From positions 62,001 to 126,000 of the forward strand of contig CAZUXT010000001.1 of assembly GCA_964624145.1 (NCBI GenBank): 64,000 bases of DNA. The letters are read 5' to 3'. The notes beneath the pieces were generated by a model. The model was not told where the DNA came from, ran no database searches, and saw only the letters and a program-made list of their open reading frames with translations. This DNA is from WJMT01 sp964624145 (GTDB lineage Bacteria > Acidobacteriota > Aminicenantia > Aminicenantales > Aminicenantaceae). The translations under genes and the position numbers were made by a program. Positions 50,576 through 59,212 of this stretch are shown piece after piece; the stretch's first letter is position 1, and each line of letters starts with the position of its first letter.

Positions 50576-51718
50576 ATGAGTTTTACAAAAAATAGAATAT
50601 TCCTTTTTACGCTATTAGGTGCTGTCAGCTTGTTTTTTATTCTGGAAGGGAATCTTTTAAAAAATCCGAACACACTGCTGGAATCAGATAACAGTTTTAT
50701 TATCCTGGCAAGAGCCATAAATCTCATCAGAAGTGAGTATGTTGAGGAGCCACCCCCCGGCAAAACAATGGAAGGAGCTTTTAAAGGATTGGTCAATTCC
50801 CTTGACGTCCGTTCCAGCTATCTGGATAAGAAGAGCGAGGAAAAATTCAGACGCCTCAATGGAACTACGGCGCATGAAACCGGCCTGGTGCTGTACAAAA
50901 CCTATAACTCTTTTCCCGTGGTCATAGGGATCAAAGAAAACTCCCCGGCTGAAAAACAGGGAATAGAACTGGGAGAGACCGTTGGGACGATCAACGGGAT
51001 ATCCACTTTAGAAATGAGTATGATAGAGGCTAATCTGTCACAAAAAAGCGAAAAATCCGACAGAATTACCATAAAAATCCTTAAAAGAACAGAGGATGAA
51101 GAAATCACACTCAAGAGAGAAAGAGTGAACCCAACTCTCTATTCCTTTGATCCTGATAAAGGACCTGGAGGGATCCTGAAGATCCACGCTCTGTTCCCGC
51201 CTGCAGTCAAAGAGATAAAAAAGAAAGTGATCCCTCAAATTTCAACCAACAACTCCCCTTTAATCATTGATCTGAGATGCTGTCATGAAGGAACCCTCGG
51301 AGAAGCATGGGGCCTTATAAACATTTTCATGCAAAAAAAGAACATCGGATACATGGAAACAAACGGAAACAAAAAAGAAGTTATCCACTGTCTGGAAACC
51401 GCACTGCTTCCAGACACTCCCATTCTTCTATGGACAAACCAGTCCACTATAGGAGCTTCTGAAGCAGCGGCCTCTGTTTTACAGAAATACAGAGATGCCA
51501 CAGTAATCGGAGTAAAGACACCGGGCCTTATGTCGGATGAAAGACTCATCTCCTTAAGCGATGGAACGGGGATTCTCCTAACTACGGGAATCTTTCATCC
51601 TTTTTCAAAACCTGAATCATGGAACCAAGGAGTCAATCCTGACATAACACTGAAAAGAGCTGACTTAAATTTAAAAGCCTATCTTGAAGCTTCCCTTAAG
51701 TCACTTTCAAAAACATAA
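50576..51718 (+). CDS. S41 (CtpA-like) pseudo-protease
   Basis: The 380-residue protein has an N-terminal membrane anchor, a PDZ domain (about 105-175) and an S41 domain (about 190-360). Aligned with CtpA/Tsp, the SAS motif containing the catalytic Ser reads TIGASE, giving Gly293, and the catalytic Lys 25 residues later (FGKG) reads PGLM, giving Leu318. The DLRxNPGG region reads DLRCCHEGT. So both dyad residues are lost. In many bacteria an active CtpA lies between envC and yibQ in this order; here the scaffold is kept but the enzyme is not. Confidence 0.85.
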   Translation: MSFTKNRIFLFTLLGAVSLFFILEGNLLKNPNTLLESDNSFIILARAINLIRSEYVEEPPPGKTMEGAFKGLVNSLDVRSSYLDKKSEEKFRRLNGTTAHETGLVLYKTYNSFPVVIGIKENSPAEKQGIELGETVGTINGISTLEMSMIEANLSQKSEKSDRITIKILKRTEDEEITLKRERVNPTLYSFDPDKGPGGILKIHALFPPAVKEIKKKVIPQISTNNSPLIIDLRCCHEGTLGEAWGLINIFMQKKNIGYMETNGNKKEVIHCLETALLPDTPILLWTNQSTIGASEAAASVLQKYRDATVIGVKTPGLMSDERLISLSDGTGILLTTGIFHPFSKPESWNQGVNPDITLKRADLNLKAYLEASLKSLSKT

Positions 51719-52871
51719 AACTCAATTGAATAGAGACAATCATAAAATCCAGACTCTCTACCTGGTATTGATTGGTTTGGCCCTGGTCTCGTTTTTGGGC
51801 CTTGATTATATAGACTCAAGAAAAGGAAACACGTCGGTTTTTTTTTCCGCTTTACCCCGGAAGGAAAAAATCCCTGAGAACAAAAAAAATCTGATCCGTA
51901 TTGTCGAACAAGCACTCCTGGCCACTCAGATCCCGCAAAAAAACATAAACAAATATACGGATGAATATGGAATATGCCATATAATGATCGGCCTCGATAA
52001 GGAAAAATACGGTCTTTTTGAAAAAACCCTTGAAGAAAAATTCCGCAAAATAAATGCCTCCATCGAAAAAAAAAGCGAGCAGCAAAAAGAGGATAAAAAG
52101 TATCTTCTATGGGAGGTGGATAAAGAAGGAGAAACTCCTCTCTCCCTCCTTTTTTCCATTAAACCCGAAAAAGAGAAAGAAAAGCCTGAAAAAATACAGA
52201 TACCCCAAAACCAGGCTGCTCTCATCATAGATGACATGGGCTATTCCATGGAAAATATAGAAGATATCTGTTTAATGAGAAAAGACCTGACCATCGCCAT
52301 CCTTCCATTCAGCCCCCTTGCTGAAGAGACGGCTGAGTTTGCCAGAAAAAACGGCATTGAAATCATCCTTCATCTGCCTCTTGAATCAATGAACAATACA
52401 TATGATAACGAACACACGGAAGGGCTCATAAATTCCAGGATGAGCCAGGAGGAAATCATAGATATTTTGGATTCAAATCTGAAACAAATCCCTTTCATCT
52501 CGGGTGTCAACACCCATATGGGGTCTAAAGTGACCAAAGACAAAATGCTTATGGGGATTATTCTTGAAAACATAAAAGAGAGAGACCTTTATTTCGTAGA
52601 CAGCCGAACCACGGCCGATTCAGTAGCCTATGAAGTGGCCCAAAAAATGAATATCCCTTCTGCCTACCGGCATATTTTTCTTGATAGTGAAATCGAACCG
52701 GAATATATAAAGAATCAGCTCATCAAACTTTTCAAAACAGCTGAAAAAAATGGAAAAGCCTTGGGTATATGTCATCCCTTCCCGGAGACCATGAAAGTTT
52801 TAAAGGAAAACATACATAAGGCAGAAAAGTATAACGTAAGTCTTGTGTTTGCATCTAAAATAGTCCATTGA
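51684..52871 (+). CDS. YibQ-like divergent polysaccharide deacetylase (DUF610)
   Basis: The protein has an N-terminal membrane segment (about residues 25-42), a mixed linker and a C-terminal DUF610/YibQ domain (about 170-395), a divergent NodB-fold deacetylase. AALIIDDMGYSMENIEDI, TIAILPFSPLAEETAEFA, VNTHMGSKVTKD and FVDSRTTADSVAYEVA follow the family. In E. coli envC is followed by yibQ, matching this order. The start is uncertain: the frame opens with TTG 51684 inside the S41 gene, and TTG 51726 is an alternative, neither with a Shine-Dalgarno. Enzyme activity is unproven in the family. Confidence 0.8.
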   Translation: MKLPLSHFQKHKTQLNRDNHKIQTLYLVLIGLALVSFLGLDYIDSRKGNTSVFFSALPRKEKIPENKKNLIRIVEQALLATQIPQKNINKYTDEYGICHIMIGLDKEKYGLFEKTLEEKFRKINASIEKKSEQQKEDKKYLLWEVDKEGETPLSLLFSIKPEKEKEKPEKIQIPQNQAALIIDDMGYSMENIEDICLMRKDLTIAILPFSPLAEETAEFARKNGIEIILHLPLESMNNTYDNEHTEGLINSRMSQEEIIDILDSNLKQIPFISGVNTHMGSKVTKDKMLMGIILENIKERDLYFVDSRTTADSVAYEVAQKMNIPSAYRHIFLDSEIEPEYIKNQLIKLFKTAEKNGKALGICHPFPETMKVLKENIHKAEKYNVSLVFASKIVH

Positions 52872-52903
52872 ACAGATTATGGTTGTTGATCTGGATTAAG
52901 TAT

Positions 52904-52932
52904 TTGCTAAATGACAAAGCTTTATCTATATT
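52904..52932 (+). promoter_or_regulatory. Sigma-70-type promoter
   Basis: TTGCTA (52904-52909) and TATATT (52927-52932) are 17 bp apart, 19 bp before the ATG at 52952. Confidence 0.5.
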
Positions 52933-52951
52933 TAATGATAAGGAGGAAAAA

Positions 52952-53527
52952 ATGAAAAAAAGAAGCACGTTAACCACCGTCATTTCCCTCTTTTTCCTTT
53001 CAACAATATTAATGATCCTGGGAAACAATTGTGCGAAATCAATGAGTCCTGAAGAATTGAAATCTTCCATTGAACTTACGGATATCGAAACAAGATGGGA
53101 AAAAAAATATTACCAGCCCTGGCCTCCCAAACTGATTCTGGTCCCTGCCATCAGTTTCAAAGTCAAAAACACAGGAGAAGAGTCTCTATCCTATATCTAC
53201 TTCAACGGGATATTCCGTTTTATTGGAGAAAAAGAAAACATAGGAGATAATTTCCTAGTGGGTATTCACGGGAAACCTCTTATGCCCGGAGAGACAAGTG
53301 AGGTCATTACACTGCAGAGCAACTTTGGTGTGGAAGGCGACAATGTGAACCATTTTAAAAACAATCCTGAATGGAAAACAGCCGAGGTAAGGATATTTTC
53401 CAAATCAAAAGGCTCTCAGTACGTCCTTCTGGATGAATACACCATATCAAAAAAGATCAATTTTAAAGAACCGGAACCAGTGGGCATGGATGAAAAAGAA
53501 GAAAAAAAGAAGAATCCTGAAAAATAA
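52952..53527 (+). CDS. Exported protein of unknown function
   Basis: The start is ATG 52952, right after AAGGAGG; a longer frame to 52868 runs through the promoter and is rejected. The 191-residue product has a signal segment (TTVISLFFLSTILMIL) followed by a Cys at about residue 27, a possible lipid site though not a canonical lipobox. The mature part has a strand-rich core (LILVPAISFKVKNTGEESL, MPGETSEVITLQSNFGV), which looks like a single FxLYD/Ig-like beta domain, and a lysine-rich tail. Function unknown. It precedes the Tat oxidoreductase gene by 18 bp. Confidence 0.6.
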   Translation: MKKRSTLTTVISLFFLSTILMILGNNCAKSMSPEELKSSIELTDIETRWEKKYYQPWPPKLILVPAISFKVKNTGEESLSYIYFNGIFRFIGEKENIGDNFLVGIHGKPLMPGETSEVITLQSNFGVEGDNVNHFKNNPEWKTAEVRIFSKSKGSQYVLLDEYTISKKINFKEPEPVGMDEKEEKKKNPEK

Positions 53528-53545
53528 AATAAGGGAAAGTGAACC

Positions 53546-54871
53546 ATGGGTAATAAAACAAAGAAAATCAGCAGAAGAAGATTTTTAAAGAACGCATCAC
53601 TGGCAGCAGCCGGACTGGCTGTATCTCCTTATATCATACCCTCTTCTGTGATGGGATTAGGGAAAAACACGCCTCCCAGCGATAAAATAGTCATGGCCGG
53701 GATTGGCTTTGGAATGATGGGTATCCCAAATATGCAAAGTTTTTTGAGCAAGGATGAGGTGAAGTGGGTCGCTGTTTGTGATATAGACCAGAATCATCTC
53801 ACTCAAGCTAGGGATATTGTGAATGAGAAATACGGAAATAAAGACTGCACCACTTATCATGATTTCAAGGAGCTTTGCACAAGAGAGGATATCGATGCTG
53901 TTTGTCTGGCTTTACCGGACCACTGGCATGCGATCACCGCCATATACTGCGCCCGGGCAGGATTTGATATATACGGAGAAAAGCCTTTCACCCACAGCCT
54001 TGTGGAAGGCCGTGCCGTTTGCAATGCCATCAAACGATACGGCTGCATCTGGCAGACCGGAAGCTGGCAGAGATCGGTTGCCAATTTTCACAAATCAGCC
54101 GAACTTGTCCGCAACGGACGTATAGGTAAAGTGAAAAAGATCGAAGTCGGCCTTCCCCAGGGTCACTATGACTTTGCCGGAACAAAGGGCCAGGAAACAA
54201 TGGGGCCTCCGCCGGGTCATCTGGACTATGACCTCTGGCTCGGGCCAGCTCCCTATGCCCCTTACTGCCCGGCGCGGGTGCACAGAAACTGGAGATGGAA
54301 TATGGATTATGGTGGAGGCCAGCTCATGGACTGGGTGGGCCACCACCTGGACATCGCTCACTGGGGAATGGGATATGATTCGACAGGACCTGTTGAAATC
54401 AAAGGAACCGCGCAGTACGGTCGCGCCGGAGTCTGGAACAGTCCGACCCGGTATTATCTCGAACTCAAATATGCGGACGGCACTCCCATGACCGTGGCCG
54501 GCGGTCATCCTGAAATCCGGAGCGGTACAAAATGGATCGGCGAACACGGATGGGTGTGGTGCGATCGGGGCGGTTTTGAAACCCATCCTGCATCGCTGAT
54601 CAGGGAATTCATTGGCCCTGATGAGATAAAACTGTATCAAAGCAGTGACCATTATCAAAACTTTCTGGACTGCGTGAAAACAAGAAAAACGACCATAACC
54701 CCTGCCGAAACCGCTCACAGGTCCGCGAGTGTGGGCCATCTGGGAGTGATCGCCATTGAAACAGGACGCAAAATACACTTTGACCCTGAAACCGAGACCA
54801 TAAAGAATGACCCGGAAGCTCAACGCCTGCTGAGCCGTTCCTTCCGTAAACCCTGGGGACTTCCGGAATGA
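53546..54871 (+). CDS. Tat-exported Gfo/Idh/MocA-family oxidoreductase
   Basis: The 441-residue protein begins with a twin-arginine signal (SRRRFLKNASLAAAG, residues 9-23), so it is folded with its NAD(P) in the cytoplasm and sent to the periplasm. The Rossmann part shows IGFGMMG at about residues 53-59 and the EKP motif (E145-P147, catalytic Lys146). The C-terminal half has GGGQLMDWVGHHLDIAHW (D262, H266, D269), the usual active-site helix. The closest well-studied analogue is Zymomonas glucose-fructose oxidoreductase, which keeps its nicotinamide cofactor bound. Substrate unknown; it heads the sugar-oxidation cluster. Confidence 0.88.
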   Translation: MGNKTKKISRRRFLKNASLAAAGLAVSPYIIPSSVMGLGKNTPPSDKIVMAGIGFGMMGIPNMQSFLSKDEVKWVAVCDIDQNHLTQARDIVNEKYGNKDCTTYHDFKELCTREDIDAVCLALPDHWHAITAIYCARAGFDIYGEKPFTHSLVEGRAVCNAIKRYGCIWQTGSWQRSVANFHKSAELVRNGRIGKVKKIEVGLPQGHYDFAGTKGQETMGPPPGHLDYDLWLGPAPYAPYCPARVHRNWRWNMDYGGGQLMDWVGHHLDIAHWGMGYDSTGPVEIKGTAQYGRAGVWNSPTRYYLELKYADGTPMTVAGGHPEIRSGTKWIGEHGWVWCDRGGFETHPASLIREFIGPDEIKLYQSSDHYQNFLDCVKTRKTTITPAETAHRSASVGHLGVIAIETGRKIHFDPETETIKNDPEAQRLLSRSFRKPWGLPE

Positions 54872-54899
54872 ACGGGATCCGATATCAAAGAGGTGAAAA

Positions 54900-56879
54900 A
54901 TGAAAAGAAGAAAAAACAATATAATGCATTTAATCCTAGCCGGTATCCTGCTCTTTGGATCCGCAGGAGCTTTTCTTTATTCAGCCCAGGAAAATGAGCT
55001 TTCATCGCTTCTCAAACAGCTTAAAAGATATGAAGAGGGTGAAAACGACCACCTTGTCCTTGAATTAAACGCCTATATCCGCTCTCACAGAGCCACAAAA
55101 CAACAACGGCTGGAATGCGAACGCCAGCTCCTGTCTTTCCTCAAAACAGATGCCTCGGAAACCGCAAAGATGCTGGCCTGCCGGCACTTGAGAATCATCG
55201 GAACTAAAGAATCAATTCCTGTACTCAAAGACATGCTGCTAAATAAGGAAACCACAGATATGGCCAGATATGCTCTGGAAAAAATACCGGATACAGCTTC
55301 CGATGAGGCCCTGTTAAGCGCCCTGCCCCACAGCAGCGGTCCCATTAAAGCAGGGATCATCTCCTCTTTAGGGCATAGGAAAGTCTCCGGAGCGGTTCCC
55401 TCCCTTAAAGAGATCCTGAATGAAAACGCTGATTTATCCCTCTCCCTTGCTGCTACCGCAGCCCTGGGTCATATACAAAACCCTGAAGCCGCACAAGCAC
55501 TTTCCCAAGCACTTTCCCAGACTGAAGGAGAACTGAAGGTTCAAGTAACAGGATCGCTCTTAAAATGCGCGGAACAGTTTCTATCAGATGGAGAGAATGA
55601 AGAAGCCGCCCGTATCTATGACCGGATCCTCACCGCAGACCTGCCGTCATCCCTGCACAACAGTGCGGTCAGAGGAAAAATAAATGCAGCGGGTGAAAAG
55701 GGAACAGAGTACATTCTTGAAGCCCTTAAAAACAAAGGAAAAGACATCAATCCGTCCTATATTGAGATGATTCCGGAATATTTTGATTCCTCAAATATCG
55801 CCAGTGTGTGCGCTCTGCTCCCCACACTGCCTCCATCGGCAAAAGTCCAATTGATCTCAGTCCTTTCCCTTTACCCGGAAAAAGGCGTGCGGCAGGCTGT
55901 CCTTGATTCAGCAGAGAGCCGTTCCACGGAAGTAAGAATCGCTTCTCTGAAAACTCTGAAACAAATCGGCAACTCTTCCACAATAGCTTTTCTCGCCCAA
56001 CATGCGGCTTCCTCCAAAGGAGAGGAAAAGCTTCAGGCCCGGGCCAGCCTTTGGGGCCTTAAAGGGAATGATATCGGCAGCACCGTCATCTCAAACCTGA
56101 ACAGCGAAAAAAATCCTGAGATTCAGATAGAATACATCAAAGCCGTGGAACAAAGGCGCATGTATTCAGGGAAAGATGTTGTTCTTGACACACTCAGTTC
56201 CTCAAATCCGGAAGTACGCCTTCAGGCTATCAAATCCATAAAGCAAATATCCTCTCCGGAGGATATCCCGAGGCTCCTGGAATTCCTCATAAAAACGGAA
56301 AATGATCCGGACAGGAATGAAATGATAAACACCATTGCTTTCACAGCTTTGAAAACACAGGACCCCCTGCTCAGAGGTGAGCCTGTCACAACAGTCCTCC
56401 CTGAAGTCAAAGACCCCCTTACCCGTTCATCCCTTTATCTTCTTCTCGGAAGGATAGGCGATGACAGCACTCTTCCCGTACTTCGGTCAGGATTGAGCGA
56501 AAAAAACGGGATGGTTCATGACGCAGTTGTGAGAGCCTTTGCCAGCTGGCCCACTTCCACAGCCGCAGAAGACGCTCTCTATATTGCCGAAACATCCGAT
56601 AAACCGGAACACCGGATCCTCTGCCTCAGGGCCTATATAAGAATGGTTGGAATGGAGCCTTATCAAAGGCCTGAAGCTGCGGTCCGATCCCTGGAAACCG
56701 CTCTGAACCTCGCTCAAGGGGCCCAAGAAAAGATGATGATCCTGGGAGCGCTTCAAAAATTCGCATGCGACCGCGCTGCCAACGTTGCGGAGCGGCTCAC
56801 AAAAGACAGGGATGTTGAACAAGAAGCCCAAAAAACACTTATTCTTATTAATGAAAAATTAAAGAAAGAGGGAAAATAA
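54900..56879 (+). CDS. Exported HEAT-repeat protein
   Basis: This 659-residue protein has a signal peptide (HLILAGILLFGSAGAFLYSA) followed almost wholly by HEAT repeats of the PBS-lyase kind, about 30 residues each. Examples are ESIPVLKDMLLNKETTDMARYALEKI, GAVPSLKEILNENADLSLSLAATAALG and ETVEVRLQAIKSIKQ-like units (here NPEVRLQAIKSIKQ). Such rods act as binding scaffolds. It is not an enzyme by sequence. It sits between two Gfo/Idh/MocA genes, 28 bp after the first, so it may organise or dock the exported oxidoreductases; that is an inference from position. Confidence 0.82.
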   Translation: MKRRKNNIMHLILAGILLFGSAGAFLYSAQENELSSLLKQLKRYEEGENDHLVLELNAYIRSHRATKQQRLECERQLLSFLKTDASETAKMLACRHLRIIGTKESIPVLKDMLLNKETTDMARYALEKIPDTASDEALLSALPHSSGPIKAGIISSLGHRKVSGAVPSLKEILNENADLSLSLAATAALGHIQNPEAAQALSQALSQTEGELKVQVTGSLLKCAEQFLSDGENEEAARIYDRILTADLPSSLHNSAVRGKINAAGEKGTEYILEALKNKGKDINPSYIEMIPEYFDSSNIASVCALLPTLPPSAKVQLISVLSLYPEKGVRQAVLDSAESRSTEVRIASLKTLKQIGNSSTIAFLAQHAASSKGEEKLQARASLWGLKGNDIGSTVISNLNSEKNPEIQIEYIKAVEQRRMYSGKDVVLDTLSSSNPEVRLQAIKSIKQISSPEDIPRLLEFLIKTENDPDRNEMINTIAFTALKTQDPLLRGEPVTTVLPEVKDPLTRSSLYLLLGRIGDDSTLPVLRSGLSEKNGMVHDAVVRAFASWPTSTAAEDALYIAETSDKPEHRILCLRAYIRMVGMEPYQRPEAAVRSLETALNLAQGAQEKMMILGALQKFACDRAANVAERLTKDRDVEQEAQKTLILINEKLKKEGK

Positions 56880-56970
56880 CACTTTAAAAATTTTGAAAAA
56901 TTTGAGGAGATGGATTAGACTAATAACCTCTGTAATAAGTTTTTTTATCCTATGAGCAGGAGGTCGCATA

Positions 56971-58143
56971 ATGACCCAAATAAAAAAACACAACAAAAAT
57001 CCTAAAAAACTGACATACGGCATGGTCGGAGGAGGAGAAGGGGCTTTTATCGGAGAAGTCCACCGCAAAGCCATTTCCATGGACGGAAAAGCAGAACTTG
57101 CTGCAGGATGTTTCTCCAGGGATTTTGAGAACACCAAAAACACAGGGGAAACGCTGGGATTGGACAGCAGCCGGTTATACCCCACATACAATGATATGTT
57201 TGAAAAGGAGAGACAAAGGGAGGACGGCATTGACTTTGCGGTCATTGTCACACCCAATAACACCCACTTTCCCATTTCAAAAGCAGCCCTGGAGCACGGA
57301 ATCCATGTGGTGTGTGACAAACCCCTCACCATAACAAGCCGTGAATCTGAACAACTGGCTGAGATATCCGATGAAAAAGGCCTCTTGTTCTGTGTTACCT
57401 ACACCTATACCGGCTACCCCATGGTCAAGCAGATAAAAACAATGATAGCCAACGGAGAACTGGGAGAAATCCGCTTCATAAACGCAGAATACCCTCAGGA
57501 ATGGCTGGCAAAGTCGATAGAAAAAACAGGGCAGAAACAATCCGTATGGAGAACGGATCCTTCCCAATCCGGCGCCTCAAACTGCGTGGGAGATATAGGG
57601 AGCCATATAGAAAACATGGTCTCTTATCTTACGGGCTTAAAAATCACATCTCTTTGTGCCCGGCTGGATACCTTTGTGGAAGGCAGGATCCTTGACGACA
57701 ATGCATCCATACTGGTGGAATATGACAGCGGGGCCAAAGGCCTCTACTGGAGCAGCCAGGTCGCTATAGGGCATGATAACGGACTGAGAGTCAGGATATA
57801 CGGGGAAAAAGCCTCCATTGAATGGCTCCAAGAAAATCCCAACTCCTTCAGGATATCTTATCTTGATAAACCCACTGAGATCCTATCACGGGGAAGAGAC
57901 AAGATGTACCCTGCCGCAGAAAGAGTATCGCGTGTTCCGGCAGGTCATCCGGAAGGCTATTTCGAAGCTTTTGCCAATATATACAGCACATTCATCACAG
58001 CGCTTGACAAAAAAATCAACAAAAAACCTATGGCGGAAGAGGACGCAGACTATCCGGGTGTCAAAGAAGGATACCAGGGCGTGAGATTTATAGAAAAATG
58101 TGTCGAAAGCTCCCAAAAAGGAGTTGTTTGGGTTGATTTTTAA
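56971..58143 (+). CDS. Cytosolic Gfo/Idh/MocA-family oxidoreductase
   Basis: The 390-residue protein has no Tat or Sec signal, unlike its two relatives in the cluster. The Rossmann loop is TYGMVGGGEGAFIGEVHRKA, the catalytic motif is CDKPLT (Asp-Lys-Pro, Lys being the general acid/base position), and GASNCVGDIGSHIENMVSYLTG occupies the active-site helix. It should reduce or oxidise a sugar or inositol ketone with NAD(P). AGGAGG precedes the ATG. With the TIM-barrel isomerase 23 bp downstream it resembles the pairs that process 3-keto-sugars. Confidence 0.88.
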   Translation: MTQIKKHNKNPKKLTYGMVGGGEGAFIGEVHRKAISMDGKAELAAGCFSRDFENTKNTGETLGLDSSRLYPTYNDMFEKERQREDGIDFAVIVTPNNTHFPISKAALEHGIHVVCDKPLTITSRESEQLAEISDEKGLLFCVTYTYTGYPMVKQIKTMIANGELGEIRFINAEYPQEWLAKSIEKTGQKQSVWRTDPSQSGASNCVGDIGSHIENMVSYLTGLKITSLCARLDTFVEGRILDDNASILVEYDSGAKGLYWSSQVAIGHDNGLRVRIYGEKASIEWLQENPNSFRISYLDKPTEILSRGRDKMYPAAERVSRVPAGHPEGYFEAFANIYSTFITALDKKINKKPMAEEDADYPGVKEGYQGVRFIEKCVESSQKGVVWVDF

Positions 58144-58166
58144 AACGCTCACAAAAGGAGGATAAA

Positions 58167-59162
58167 TTGAAAAGACCCGTCACATTATTTACCGGACAAT
58201 GGGCAGATATGGCTTTCGAGGATATCTGCAAAAAAGCAAAAAAATGGGGTTATGAAGGCCTTGAGATCGCCTGCTGGGGCGATCATATGGAAGTGAACAA
58301 AGCGGATAAAGACCCTGATTATATCAGCCAGAAAAAACAAATACTGAAAAAAAACGGGCTGAAGTGCTGGGCTCTCAGTGCTCATCTGGCAGGCCAGTGT
58401 GTGGGAGACCTCTATGATGACCGTCTGGACGGATTCGCCCCGGATAAAGTAAAAGGAAATCCTGAAAAAATGAGAGCTTGGGCCATTGAGCAGATGAAAA
58501 CAACAGCCAAAGTCGCCAAAGATATGGGATGCTCGGTGGTCAACGGTTTCATGGGTTCCCCTATATGGAGGTTCTGGTATTCATTCCCCCAGACTACAGA
58601 ACAAATGATTGAAGAGGGCTTTAAAGAGATAAAAAAACTCTGGACCCCGATTTTAGATGAATTCGACCGCCACAAAGTCAAGTTCGCTCTGGAAGTCCAT
58701 CCTACTGAGATTGCGTTTGATTTCTATACCACGCAAAAACTGTTTGAAGTTTTCGAACACAGACCAGCCCTCGGATTGAACTTTGACCCCAGTCATCTGG
58801 TCTGGCAGGGAATGGACCCGAAACTTTTCATACGGGAATTTCCCGATCGAATCTATCATGTCCATATGAAAGACGTGGCCGTGACCCTTGACGGAAAATC
58901 CGGCATACTGGGCTCTCACCTTCCGTTTGGAGACCTCAGGAGGGGATGGAACTTCAGGTCACTCGGCCACGGAGATGTTGACTTTGAAGAGATCATAAGG
59001 GAATTAAATGATGCCGGCTACACAGGCCCTCTATCAGTGGAATGGGAAGATAACGGCATGGACCGGGAGTACGGGGCACAGGAGTCTGTCATATTTGTCA
59101 AGAGCATCAATTTTTCGCCTTCAGAAGTCGCTTTTGATAAAGACATGAAAACTGAAAAATAA
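58167..59162 (+). CDS. Sugar phosphate isomerase/epimerase-family TIM barrel
   Basis: The 331-residue product is a xylose-isomerase-like TIM barrel (AP endonuclease 2 superfamily). Metal ligands fit the pattern: ALEVHPTEIAFD (Glu), GLNFDPSHLVWQG (Asp, His), RIYHVHMKD (His) and LSVEWEDNG (Glu). Members isomerise or epimerise sugars or cut 3-keto-glycosides. The start is TTG with AGGAGG ahead. Tight spacing to the Gfo/Idh gene before and to the Tat oxidoreductase 50 bp after suggests a shared sugar pathway. The exact reaction is not predictable. Confidence 0.86.
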   Translation: MKRPVTLFTGQWADMAFEDICKKAKKWGYEGLEIACWGDHMEVNKADKDPDYISQKKQILKKNGLKCWALSAHLAGQCVGDLYDDRLDGFAPDKVKGNPEKMRAWAIEQMKTTAKVAKDMGCSVVNGFMGSPIWRFWYSFPQTTEQMIEEGFKEIKKLWTPILDEFDRHKVKFALEVHPTEIAFDFYTTQKLFEVFEHRPALGLNFDPSHLVWQGMDPKLFIREFPDRIYHVHMKDVAVTLDGKSGILGSHLPFGDLRRGWNFRSLGHGDVDFEEIIRELNDAGYTGPLSVEWEDNGMDREYGAQESVIFVKSINFSPSEVAFDKDMKTEK

Positions 59163-59212
59163 GGACCGCCTTATTCAACGACCGGCCCGGAATAGAAATA
59201 AGGAAAGGAAAG

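Noticed and set aside
54095..54919. 274-codon frame antisense to the first Tat oxidoreductase gene
   Set aside because: Lies entirely opposite a well-supported gene with clear motifs; no family resemblance or ribosome site.
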